Shown here piece by piece: positions 53,437 to 62,627 of a stretch of DNA of 64,000 nucleotides. Position 1 is the first letter of the stretch; every line of letters starts with the position of its first letter. The notes beneath the pieces were generated by a model that saw nothing but the letters and a program-made list of their open reading frames with translations, was not told the DNA's origin and searched no databases. The stretch covers positions 942,930 to 1,006,929 of the forward strand of contig UYJD01000014.1 in NCBI GenBank assembly GCA_900618795.1, given 5' to 3'. The DNA is from Cyanodermella asteris (taxonomy: Eukaryota > Ascomycota > Lecanoromycetes > Ostropales > Stictidaceae). The position numbers were made by a program, and so were the translations under genes.

Positions 53437-55464
53437 TCAAGCAGAAATTTCGAAGCCTCGAATGGCTCCTTCTTCCTCCCAGCTCTCAAGATGCCTTAGA
53501 AAGGATGGCATGCCCTCTCCCCAAGGTGCTTTCCTTGCAGCTGCCATTTGCTGCTCCGGAGACAGCCTCGCACTCGCTCCCTCCCCGTTAAGGTAGCTTG
53601 GTGTGCAACTGCCGATAGCTGCCATACCCAAAGACCTCATTGCAATCGCGTCGCCCCAAGCCACTTCTGCCTCGGCAGTGGGCTCGAGTACGAAGGTCTT
53701 GTCCCCATCTTTGCCGGTCTTGGCCGCCCTTTCCTGTGCCTTGTTTAGGATGTGAACCATGTTCTGCGCCATTCGATCGACAACCTTTGCGTAATTGGCG
53801 CTGGCGGCGAATTGAGAGAGCTGGAGCATGAAGAAGTTTGGAAAGCCGTTTGAGGTCAAAGCATGAAGCGTGTTCCAGTTATTGTTGTACTTGTCGTCGA
53901 GCGAGACACCGTTGCGCCCTGTGACTTTGATGCCGGCGCGTCCGGCTGGGCTTTCGCCTGGATACTTGTATCCCGTGCCGAGAACGAGAAGGTCGACTTG
54001 CAAGTCTTGGCCGTTGACGACCATCCCCGACTCGGTAAATTTGTCGATGCTCCTGCCGTTGGTGTCTATCAATTCGACGTTCGGCTGGTTGAATGTGGGG
54101 AGGTAATCGTCGTTGTAGCAGGGTCTCTTGCACCAGGTCGGATACCACGCCTTGAGCTTCTCCGCCGTCTCTTTGTCTGTGACAACGTGGTCTACCCTTT
54201 GTCGAAGTCGTTCTGCCCGCGGAAAGTCGAGCTCATACATCTGCTCCACGTATTTTGGAATGTCTTCCGGCCTTCTAGGAATGCCTGCGCCGCCAGTGAG
54301 AGCCTTATACGCAGGCGCAAATGTCCAACCGTCTTTGACAAGATTGACATCAGGGACGTCCGGGTAGTTTGCCAATCTTTGATCGAAATTTCTGTTTCGA
54401 TCGTACTGCCAGCCTGGATGTGTGGCCACCTCGCGTTTGAATGTCTCCGGGTCGGTTGCATGCTGGCCTCTCCAGTCGATAGAGGAAGGGGTACGCTGAA
54501 TGACGTACAGCTTTTTCGCCCACTTGGCCAGATGAGGTACAGCTTGGACTGCAGTTGCGCCGGTACCGAGGATTGCCACGGTCTTATCCTTCAGCTTCTC
54601 CATATCGGGCTGATACTCGGTACCTCCTGTTAAACCATAGTCCCAGCGAGAAGTGTGAAAAATGTCGCCCTTGTAACCTTCAAGTCCATCCACGGCGGGC
54701 ACCTTTGGCACATGAAGAACGCCTGGGCAAAACAGCATGAAAACAGAAGAAACAGCGACCGGACTATCTGTGTCCTTCAAGGTGAACGTCGTCTTCCAGC
54801 GTTTGGTAGACTCGTCCCATTCAGTTGACGACACCTGCGCTTGAAATATGGCATTTCGCCGCAGATCGTATTCATCCACGAGGGAATTGAGGTAGCTGCG
54901 AATCTCATAGCCGTATGAGTATTTGTGCTTTGGGATGTACCCAGTCTCTTCCAGCAGTGGGAGGTAAATGTAGCTCTCAACGTCGCATGCCAGCCCTGGA
55001 TAGCGGTTCCAGTACCACGTCCCGCCGAAACCGCCAGCCGAGTCGAGAATCCATATGTCGTCAGCTGTCACGCCGTTTCTTCTCAACCGGATGGCTGCAC
55101 TGACTCCAGCCATTCCCGCTCCAAGGATGATGTACTGGACCGAATCTCCGTTTTTCACGGTCCTGGCCCGTCCAGCGTGCGGCTCAGTTGCAGCGAAAGG
55201 ATCATCCTGAAAATGCTTGAGTTTCGCCGATGCATCGAGATTGATAAATTGAGACAGACCATCGGCCCGGAGTCGCCTATCCCTTTCTTGATCGTATTTG
55301 ATTCTCACCTTCTCACTTGCGCTTCGAGATTCGTCAGTACCGAGGGAAGCTAGCGAAACGTCGCCAGCAGCGCTTTTTTCCAGAGCCACGTCCGCGGCAT
55401 CCGTCACCACGGCACTGTCAACGGCCTGCGCCGCATGTCTCTGCGTGCTTTGATCTTCTGCCAT
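53437..55464 (-). CDS. Baeyer-Villiger-type flavin monooxygenase
   Basis: An intronless 675-residue flavoprotein. After a roughly 110-residue leader come the FAD motif YIILGAGMAGVSAAIRLRRN, the marker GGFGGTWYWNRYPGLACDVE and the BVMO fingerprint YKGDIFHTSRWDY (family form FxGxxxHTxxW). A second Rossmann motif, VAILGTGATAVQAVPHLA, binds NADPH. Later segments (RPCYNDDYLPTFNQPNVELI, DLLVLGTGYKYP) are usual. Such enzymes insert oxygen next to a ketone using NADPH, giving esters or lactones. The long C-terminal part fits the larger fungal members of the group, some of which act on steroids or polyketides. ATG 55464 was used; three codons upstream the frame begins with TTG. No partner gene lies close by, so the substrate is open. 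Confidence 0.93.
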   Translation of the reverse strand: MAEDQSTQRHAAQAVDSAVVTDAADVALEKSAAGDVSLASLGTDESRSASEKVRIKYDQERDRRLRADGLSQFINLDASAKLKHFQDDPFAATEPHAGRARTVKNGDSVQYIILGAGMAGVSAAIRLRRNGVTADDIWILDSAGGFGGTWYWNRYPGLACDVESYIYLPLLEETGYIPKHKYSYGYEIRSYLNSLVDEYDLRRNAIFQAQVSSTEWDESTKRWKTTFTLKDTDSPVAVSSVFMLFCPGVLHVPKVPAVDGLEGYKGDIFHTSRWDYGLTGGTEYQPDMEKLKDKTVAILGTGATAVQAVPHLAKWAKKLYVIQRTPSSIDWRGQHATDPETFKREVATHPGWQYDRNRNFDQRLANYPDVPDVNLVKDGWTFAPAYKALTGGAGIPRRPEDIPKYVEQMYELDFPRAERLRQRVDHVVTDKETAEKLKAWYPTWCKRPCYNDDYLPTFNQPNVELIDTNGRSIDKFTESGMVVNGQDLQVDLLVLGTGYKYPGESPAGRAGIKVTGRNGVSLDDKYNNNWNTLHALTSNGFPNFFMLQLSQFAASANYAKVVDRMAQNMVHILNKAQERAAKTGKDGDKTFVLEPTAEAEVAWGDAIAMRSLGMAAIGSCTPSYLNGEGASARLSPEQQMAAARKAPWGEGMPSFLRHLESWEEEGAIRGFEISA

Positions 55465-56293
55465 AACGACGAGCAAGTGAGACTAAGCAAGCGCTGGTGC
55501 TTCCCACGGGAGAAGACCGGCACAAGTGAAGTTGCCGTGGCTGGCACTATATACCCTGACGTTGTTCGGCTTTGTCTAGGCCCATGTCCAGTCGCACATG
55601 ATCATGCAATTGCAACAACCTATGAACCCTCGACACAGTTGGCTTTCGTTCCTCGTTTATCATGAACAGGGGAGCTACTGGCGAGCAGCAGTCCCCAACG
55701 GTTGCAAGCGATACGCTCGGCCAGGGTCTGCGACACCTTCGCCATGGCGGAATACGTTTGAGCCGTTGAAGAGTGCGGAGACGATAGAGTTTGGGGGCGG
55801 CGGTTCTGCATGATCGATCGAACTCGGTGGAACAGACAATCCGCAGGCTGTCTCAATTTATGCATATCTGAAACGTACCCGTGAGAAAGCTAGCTGTTAG
55901 TCGATGTTTGACACGAGCGCGTATGCGAGCCTGCGACGCTTAATGGGCGCCTCATCTCATGGCGCTGCTTCTGTCGCTCATTTTACAACATTTTGCGTGG
56001 TGCCACTTTGCCGCCAAGACGGATGCTCTGGAGGGTGACTTGCGCTGTATAAGGTTCCGTGACTTGCCCCGGCTATCTGATGACTGTGGGAAGCATTGGC
56101 GGCCAGACAGCCTATTTTCGGTCCGTGAGCCGAAATGTAGGGCTCGTATACGTCGTACTTGGGCATGCAGTCCGCAAGCTGAAGCCGAGCGGCTATGAAT
56201 CAACAGTGGAAGGGCACAGATGAGAATGAGGTGGGCTTCCTTGAACGCCAGAAGCGCTCATATCGTTACTCATATATAGCGCTGATCGCGGAT
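55465..56293. other. Intergenic
   Basis: Promoter of the monooxygenase gene and 3' flank of the macro-like gene. No gene is seen. Confidence 0.5.
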
Positions 56294-56986
56294 TTACATG
56301 TCATGTGTGCGCTCAACCTCTTCGCTAATCTCCAACGCCCTCTTCCAATCCAAAGCACTCCACTTTTGTTCATTTGCACGAGCCTCATCAAAGTGACGAA
56401 GAGCGAGAAGTGCCTGAGTGGCCCATTTCCAAGGACTCACCCGACCTACACCCGTAGCCAACGGCGTCATCAACAAGCTCGATATCCTATCTGACCCCTC
56501 GCACGTCTTGTTCCACTTGTCGATAGCACAGAGCAGACTCCACATGCATTCGTATACGATTTCACGATCCCACTTCACAACCTGCGGGGACCGCATCGTT
56601 GGGCAGACAGCAATGAACCTGCATCCCCGCCGGTTGGTTTGCTTGCCAATGTCAAAGGGGACGATGGTGCAGGTTCCTGGTGGGGCGAAGCCCTTCCATT
56701 CTTGGTACAGGTGTTTCTGAACTGCGCGTGTGAGGGCATAGTAGTCGGTCGATGGTGAGAATTCTCTGGAAAGAGCGTCGTCGAAGGCACCGTCCATGAA
56801 ACCGTAGCTGTTGGCCGGAGACACGGCGAGGTCGAAGTGAACGGACCGGTCCAGCATGTTCAGCGAGCCTTTGTGCTTAGACAGCGAGTAAGAATCCGGC
56901 AATGGATACGCTTCAAGCGCCTTTTCGAAAGTATCCATATCGGCATCATGATAGGTAAGAAGATGGATGTGCGGAAAGTGGACCAT
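56294..56986 (-). CDS. Macro-domain-like protein
   Basis: A 230-residue intronless protein from ATG 56986 (MVHFPHIHLLTYHDADMDTF). The segment FDLAVSPANSYGFMDGAFDD is the nucleotide-binding loop of macro-like domains (VSPANSxGxMDGGxD), followed by TCTIVPFDIGKQTNRRGCRF, VPF...CRFIAVCPTM and LLMTPLATGVGRVSPWKWAT, the second loop that closes over the ligand. Macro domains bind or hydrolyse ADP-ribose and its protein or acetyl esters. This fungal type is longer than the minimal domain and has no other domain attached. The conserved Gly-rich features are present, so binding is likely; hydrolase activity is not certain. The TTG codon four codons upstream was not taken as start. Confidence 0.8.
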   Translation of the reverse strand: MVHFPHIHLLTYHDADMDTFEKALEAYPLPDSYSLSKHKGSLNMLDRSVHFDLAVSPANSYGFMDGAFDDALSREFSPSTDYYALTRAVQKHLYQEWKGFAPPGTCTIVPFDIGKQTNRRGCRFIAVCPTMRSPQVVKWDREIVYECMWSLLCAIDKWNKTCEGSDRISSLLMTPLATGVGRVSPWKWATQALLALRHFDEARANEQKWSALDWKRALEISEEVERTHDM

Positions 56987-57686
56987 ATTGTTCGTCAAAA
57001 AAGATGAGGAACAATAGCAAATTCGTAAAATCTAAATCTGGAGATTATTGGTATCTGTATGTGCAGTCAGAACGAAAGTCCAAGTAGACGGACGCGATGC
57101 ATCACAGGCTGTGCAAAGTTCTGCCTGAGACCAGTCCCGGCATTTCTAATCTGCTTCAGCCTTGCCCCCCTCAAAGACATAATTGGACATGATTGGGTGC
57201 AAGACGTGCGAACAAGTGGTATCTAGTGGAGGATCGACAGGCAATGCTGGCTGATGGTTGATGGCAAGGCAGAACAATTCCTCACGTAAACCCGCAAAAG
57301 CCATGGGAAACTCCTCCCTCGCGGGACGGGCTCGAAATCTCAGGGTCAAGAGAGCTTGTCATATTTTTTGGACCGCGATGTCCTTCACGGGCTCGAATAT
57401 TGTATGATCAGGATGTGATAAGGGCAAAGATGTAGCTTTGGAGAAACAAAGATGCGTCTGCTCACGTGTTGGAATCTGAAGGAGGGGTCCGCTGATCTGT
57501 CATTGGCCCGTGCGCCGCATCCCAGGTGACTGATATCAGAGTCAGACAGGAGTCGATTCGGCTTGCATGTACGTGTATCTTTCTCTCTAGTTGTTCACAG
57601 ACCTCGACATCATCGAACCCAGACGTTACGACCTGGACATAGACCAAATCATCCGATCGCCAAGTTCTGGAACACCAACATTCAAG
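56987..57686. other. Intergenic, divergent promoters
   Basis: A 700-bp region between the macro-like gene and atg3, transcribed apart. A frame open into atg3 from 57591 lacks an ATG. Nothing else is recognised. Confidence 0.5.
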
Positions 57687-58759
57687 ATGCAGAAGGCACT
57701 CCGCAGCATGGTGGACGCTGCCCGCGAACGCCTTGCCCCCGTCAAAACCACCTCCACCTTCCGCGCCACGGGTCAGATCACGCCAGAAGAGTTTGTCCTA
57801 GCGGGCGACTATCTCGTCTACAAGTTTCCCTCGTGGGCCTGGGCGCCGGCTGCGTCGAAAGCACAGCAAGTCGCCTATCTCCCCGCAGACAAGCAGTACC
57901 TCGTCACGAGGGGTGTTCCGTGCAGGAGACGACTGGATGAAGACTTTGCTGGCGATGCGGGAAAGGGGGAGAACATGGTCGGTGGCGAGGATGGAGACGA
58001 AGAGTGGCTGAACACCGGCGGTACTCCGAAGCGGGCGCACGAGAGGGATGTCAAGGCCTTGGAGGGGAGCCAGGGGGATGTTGAGCAGGGCGGTGAAGAC
58101 GAAGAGGAGATACCGGATATGGAGGACGAGGATGATGATGAGGAAGCTATCATAAGAGATAACTCTGCTGGGGGACCTAATGCGTATGTTGCCCCGCCAA
58201 TATGCATGGAAGAACGCTTTACTAACACGAACACAGGCCGATGCGAACGTACACATTATACATCACCTACTCTACGTATTACTCGACGCCGAGGATGTAC
58301 ATGTCCGGCTACTCATCACCAGGAACGCCTCTCCCGCCAAACCAGATGCTCGACGACATTGTTGGGGACTACAAGGACAAGACCGTCACGTTAGAAGACT
58401 TCCCTTTCTTCGACACGTCGGTGAAGATGGCCTCCGTCCACCCTTGCAAACACGCATCGGTGATGAAGACTTTACTCGATAGAGCAGACGCAGCTATGAA
58501 GATTCGCAAGACGAAGGAGAAGAGGGGCATCAGCACAGGCGACGCTGGCCTCGAGGGCCTTACCGACGACGCACAGAAGCTCAGCCTTGGAGGCCGACAA
58601 GACGCACACGGAGCAAACGATGCCGAACAGTGGGAGGTTCTCGAGCAAGATGACGAAGACGAGGCCGCTATCAGGGTAGACCAGTATATTGTGGTCTTCC
58701 TTAAGTTCATGGCTTCGGTCACACCGGGCATTGAGCATGACCAGACCATTGGCGTTTAG
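57687..58759 (+). CDS. atg3: Autophagy E2-like enzyme Atg3
   Basis: Exons 57687-58183 and 58237-58759 (intron 58184-58236, GTATGT donor, CTAAC branch, ACACAG acceptor) encode 339 residues. Atg3 transfers Atg8 from Atg7 to phosphatidylethanolamine in autophagosome formation. Landmarks are [20 protein letters not shown] near the N-terminus, an acidic flexible region ([19 protein letters not shown]), the post-splice [40 protein letters not shown] with catalytic Cys236, and the C-terminal [20 protein letters not shown]. The family's Trp-containing Atg8-interacting motif may be WEVLEQ around residue 300, as in other fungi. ATG 57687 gives the expected start. All essential parts are present. Confidence 0.96.
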
Positions 58760-59169
58760 CTTTGAGATTTCTGTGTTCGTTTTTTTGATGGGAGACTCAG
58801 GAACTCATGGTGCATTGGCCGCGGCCATGATTTTAAGGCGTGAGCTGTAATGATTTACAATACAATCATACAAGCAGAACCTAGACTTTTCGGGGACACC
58901 ATCCGTCATGCGAGCGATTGCGCGCCGTCAGTAGAGCAAGTTTTTGCCAACTGTGATAGGTCAGCCTCGCCATTTTCCTAGTCGGGAAATCGAGCCACTC
59001 TCCGAACCCCACACTGTAGGCATTCAGGCAAAGGCGTGCGCTAGTTCAAAGTCTTTTGTTGAGCCTTGACATATCCGGTCGTCGAGAGCAATGGCACGAG
59101 TCGCGGACCCATGCGACGGCAAAAGGTATTCAGATAATCGAGGTATGTGAATTCCCCACCTCTTTCTCC
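58760..59169. other. Intergenic
   Basis: The shared 3' flank of atg3 and alg5. No feature is recognised. Confidence 0.5.
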
Positions 59170-60470
59170 TCATGTCCTTTTGTAGACACCCATCAACCAA
59201 GCTCCACGAATGACCGCGAGTCCCCATGCCATGCCTAAGGAGTCCCAGACCACATTCAGCTTGCTCCCTTTGATCTCCTTCCAACCCACAGGCACCTCCG
59301 CAACCTCAATGCCCGCCGATTCCGCTAACATTAACATTTCAACGTCGAATATCCACCCTTCGCTATGCATGTATGGAACAATATGCGGCAATGACCCACG
59401 GCTGAAGAGTTTGAACCCACACTGTGTGTCCCCAATCTTCGCCGTCTTTGGTGGGGTCATCAACTTCAAGAAGATATGAAACGACCTCATGAGAAAGTTC
59501 CGCAGCGGACTCCGCTTGACGACCGCTGGCGTATTGACCATGTGTGCCCGACTGCCCACACTCACCGCCGGCAGAGTTCCCGGCGGCGTGGCATCCACGC
59601 TGTCGGCTACGCTTCCGAGTCCTGCCGGTGATAGCTCCAATGCACGACAAGCGTCCAAGACGGGCCCGAGATCGCTGAAGCGCGTAGCGCCATCTGCATC
59701 GGCAAATAGAGCGTAACATCCTCGAACATGCCGTAGGCCGTGTGTCACCGCGCCTCCTTTTCCCCTGTTCTTCTCCAGTGTCACGACGCGTAGATTGGAG
59801 CGCGATGCCGGAGGCAGCTGCTTGCGGGCGAACGTGAGGGCCGTCTCAATCGTCCGGTCTGTCGATCCGTCCGAGACGATCAGGATCTCGTAGCCGCTGG
59901 GCGCTGCTGGATGGTGCTGTGCGCCGGTGACCTCCGTCGTCCCATTTGCCTCTCCACTGGCTTCCTTGCCTTTTGATTTCGCAGACTTGCTTTTCGAGGG
60001 CGTGCGGGCGGCTGGTGTACCTGAGGCGCCGTAGTGTTGTTCCAGATATGCCGCCGCTTCCGTCAGCATAATTCCAAGGCGTTCCTCCTCGTTGTATGCG
60101 GGGACGACCAGCGAGACGAAGATTTCCGCGGGTTCAATGGCGACTGAGGCCTTCCCGCCAGCTTCCTTCGTAGCTTGGTATTTGTCCAGCCAGCATGGTA
60201 GCTGCTGGAATTTGCGCGTCGACCCGTCTTCTGTGATATACGTGCAAGTCTTTTCTGATGAGAACGGCGCTCGAGGTGTAGAGGCGACTATAGTCAATGC
60301 TGTATATGTCTGCGTCTGTCAGTCAATGGATTGCCTGGCATGCACCACAGTCAACGTACAAGCACGAGAAGGGCGACGAGCAATCCCGCCGCAATTCCTC
60401 CCAGAACCGGCAGAGGGGTCTGCGCAATTGTGCGCGCAACAAATTGAACGATATCCATGATTGTTGCCAT
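59170..60470 (-). CDS. alg5: Dolichyl-phosphate beta-glucosyltransferase
   Basis: Exons 60470-60360 and 60309-59170 encode 416 residues. Alg5 makes dolichyl-phosphate glucose for N-glycan assembly at the ER membrane. The first exon gives a membrane anchor (VLGGIAAGLLVALLVL) and the intron (GTACGT donor, ACTGAC branch, CGCAG acceptor) joins it to TYTALTIVASTPRAPFSSEK. The GT2 domain has SLVVPAYNEEERLGIMLTEA, ILIVSDGSTDRTIETAL, EKNRGKGGAVTHGLRHVRG, the DAD metal motif in ALFADADGATRF, FHIFLKLMTPPKTAKIGDTQ and CGFKLFSRG. A Lys/Ser-rich insert of about 45 residues (KSKSAKSKGKEASGE) sits between the first two motifs, longer than usual. Length is otherwise normal. Confidence 0.95.
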
Positions 60471-61369
60471 AGCTGGACTTTTGGAAGAGAGTGTGCTCGG
60501 TCATGCACTGTATAAGGAGGGATGATGGTATTCAGATTGGATGATATGAGATGCTGAAGCTCATCATCGGGTCAGGACCATGCGCGCAGACATTTAGACG
60601 GAAGACAAAAGATCGGATCCCGCCTCGCGAGGCGAGCTGGAGGGGACGTGTGCGTATACGAGTTGCGCGGCTTAATAGTATATAGTCGCAGCCGGTGTGG
60701 AGGACAGATTGTTCCTAATAAAAGTATCCTTGCGCTGATGCTTGCGGAAGGATCGCCCCGAACTCAATTTCGCGATCTACAATTCAGCGGCTTGCGGCTC
60801 GTGTAGCCTTCCCCACCGCATCGGTGACCGTTCAAGCAATAATGCTGCATTACTTATCTGAGATACACACGCCGCGAAGAGACGAAAGAATCTCCTCGGC
60901 ACCACTGCCATCCTCCAGTGTGCTGACGAGTCTGTTGGCAGGGTTCAGGCGAGGCAACCTTCCCGTTAACGTCGCACTTCTTTTGGAGACATGTTTCAAT
61001 ACATGAACTCGGCTAAATCCATAGCCAGGACTTACATGGGCCGCTATACGGAAATTCGGCTGAATACCTGGCATTGAACTTGGTAAAATGCTCGACTGAG
61101 TACCTCGCGTTCGAAATATCTGGCCAGGAAATTCGTAACATGTTTCAAGAACAATTCCACAGGATTTCTGGAATAAGTTCTCACAAAACACTCCAGGCAA
61201 TTTCGGTACCACTTGTGGCGCGAATAATAGATCAGAACCAATCTTCCTATATAGCTCAAAGCTCATCCGTCTTTTACGTCACTTAATAGCAAACCGCATT
61301 GCTACATGCCAGAGTCGCCTGTGTAGACAATTTCACCAGACACTCGAGGCCTTCGCCACGATCCTTCTC
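60471..61369. other. Intergenic, with one weak frame
   Basis: The alg5 promoter and the 3' flank of the acetyltransferase gene. The only candidate is the weak frame at 60850-61266. Confidence 0.4.
60850..61266 (-). CDS. Weak orphan frame of 138 codons
   Basis: An ATG-initiated frame (MSFELYRKIGSDLLFAPQVV) of 138 codons without known motif, signal peptide or membrane span. Phe, Pro, Gly and Ser are common. The words PKLPG and SSMPG, each followed by FxN or QPNF, hint at a degenerate internal duplication. It lies alone between alg5 and the acetyltransferase. It could be a lineage-specific gene or chance. Confidence 0.2.
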   Translation of the reverse strand: MSFELYRKIGSDLLFAPQVVPKLPGVFCENLFQKSCGIVLETCYEFPGQIFRTRGTQSSILPSSMPGIQPNFRIAAHVSPGYGFSRVHVLKHVSKRSATLTGRLPRLNPANRLVSTLEDGSGAEEILSSLRGVCISDK

Positions 61370-62092
61370 TCACTTCGTTCTAAACTCCTCCAACCGCTTC
61401 CTCTGCCGGCCCTCTCCATCAAAGTTCCCCTCCTCCAACCAGCTCTCCAACTCCGACCTCCTCGCCGGCCACTCCTCATCCGTAATACTGTACCACGCCG
61501 TATCGCGACTCCGTCCCTTGACCACAAAGTGCTTCCTGAAGATCCCCTTGAACACAAACCCGAGCCGCCTCGCCGCACGGTTGCTCGGCGCGTTCAGCGC
61601 ATGACACTTCCACTCGTACCGCCTGTATCCGAGACCCTCGAAAGCATATCTTGCCATCAGGTACATGGCCTCCGTAGCCGCCGGCGTCCGCTGCAACGCC
61701 GGCGAGAACATGATGTTTCCGACCTCGATGCTCGCGTGCACCGGATCGATGCGTAGGTACGAGGCCACGCCTAGAACTTTCTGGCCTTCCGGGGCTGACG
61801 AGTCGGTGTCCCTGTTGGAGAGGATGGCGTAGAAGAGCGGATTCGTACTGGTGGATTTGGTCGTGAGGTTTGATCTGAAGGTGGCGAGGTCGTGGTACGG
61901 GCCGTCCAGCATGTAGTCCCAGAGGTGGGCGTGCTCGTCGCCGCAGACGTGCGGATACAGGGCGTCGGCGTGTTCGGGCCGGAGAGCTACGAGCGTTACG
62001 TAGCGGCCGGCGAGAGGCTTCTCGTTGGAGGGGAGTGGTCGAGGGATTGGATCGACTTCGGGGCCCAGAGGGTTCGGAGGTCGTGAACTCAT
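61370..62092 (-). CDS. GNAT-family acetyltransferase (RimJ/RimL-like)
   Basis: A 240-residue intronless protein from ATG 62092. The start is a Pro-rich leader, then GRYVTLVALRPEHADALYPH, the usual GNAT_3 beginning (VxLRPLxPEDADALY). The fold continues with FYAILSNRDT, GVASYLRIDPVHASIEVGNI, MFSPALQRTPAATEAMYLMA and YRRYEWKCHALNAPSNRAAR, where the last contains the N-x-xS-x-x-A-x-R-LGF element typical of acetyl-CoA binding. The end (WLEEGNFDGEGRQRKRLEEF) is common in fungal homologues. It would acetylate an amine of a protein or small molecule; yeast relatives are uncharacterised. It ends before the KEX2-type repeat gene on the same strand, 535 bp downstream of it, with no evident link. Confidence 0.9.
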   Translation of the reverse strand: MSSRPPNPLGPEVDPIPRPLPSNEKPLAGRYVTLVALRPEHADALYPHVCGDEHAHLWDYMLDGPYHDLATFRSNLTTKSTSTNPLFYAILSNRDTDSSAPEGQKVLGVASYLRIDPVHASIEVGNIMFSPALQRTPAATEAMYLMARYAFEGLGYRRYEWKCHALNAPSNRAARRLGFVFKGIFRKHFVVKGRSRDTAWYSITDEEWPARRSELESWLEEGNFDGEGRQRKRLEEFRTK

Positions 62093-62627
62093 ATTGCAGG
62101 TCTCTGTGTGGAATTTGGCTTATGAGGCCCTTGACCGATTTTTGATGACTCTCACTTGCTTCTGAGACATGGAAGGTGGAGTGAGCATGGTATTTATGTC
62201 GTGCGGACTTAGACGGGTGTCCGGTGGAGGATGAGTTGAGTCATTGGTTTTGAGTTACGGATTGCGAATCCTGCAGCACGTTGTCAGCTTTTGCGGGTGT
62301 CTATGATATTTGGTGTGATAGACTGATAGACTGCCAGGATCGTACCCGAAGTTCTTTTAGGAAGGTACATCCAGCGCGAAGTCATCCATCCCTGAGAGGA
62401 CAATTATCACTTCAGCGGGGCGGTGCCGAATATCACGATGCCCGATGCTCAAAGTCAGCAGTATGGCGCGTTCTTGAAGTGAACATGAAGTTCACATGGC
62501 AAGAAAGACAAATACTTCTTTCATGGCTGACGATGAAATTGTCAAATGAGTGTGCAGAAGCTCGCTACCTAATACCCACCATTCAGATCTCAGGTCCAGC
62601 ACCTTGACTCTAGTCCACAATTCCCAC
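62093..62627. other. Intergenic
   Basis: Between the repeat-protein gene and the acetyltransferase, both on the minus strand. No gene is seen. Confidence 0.5.
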
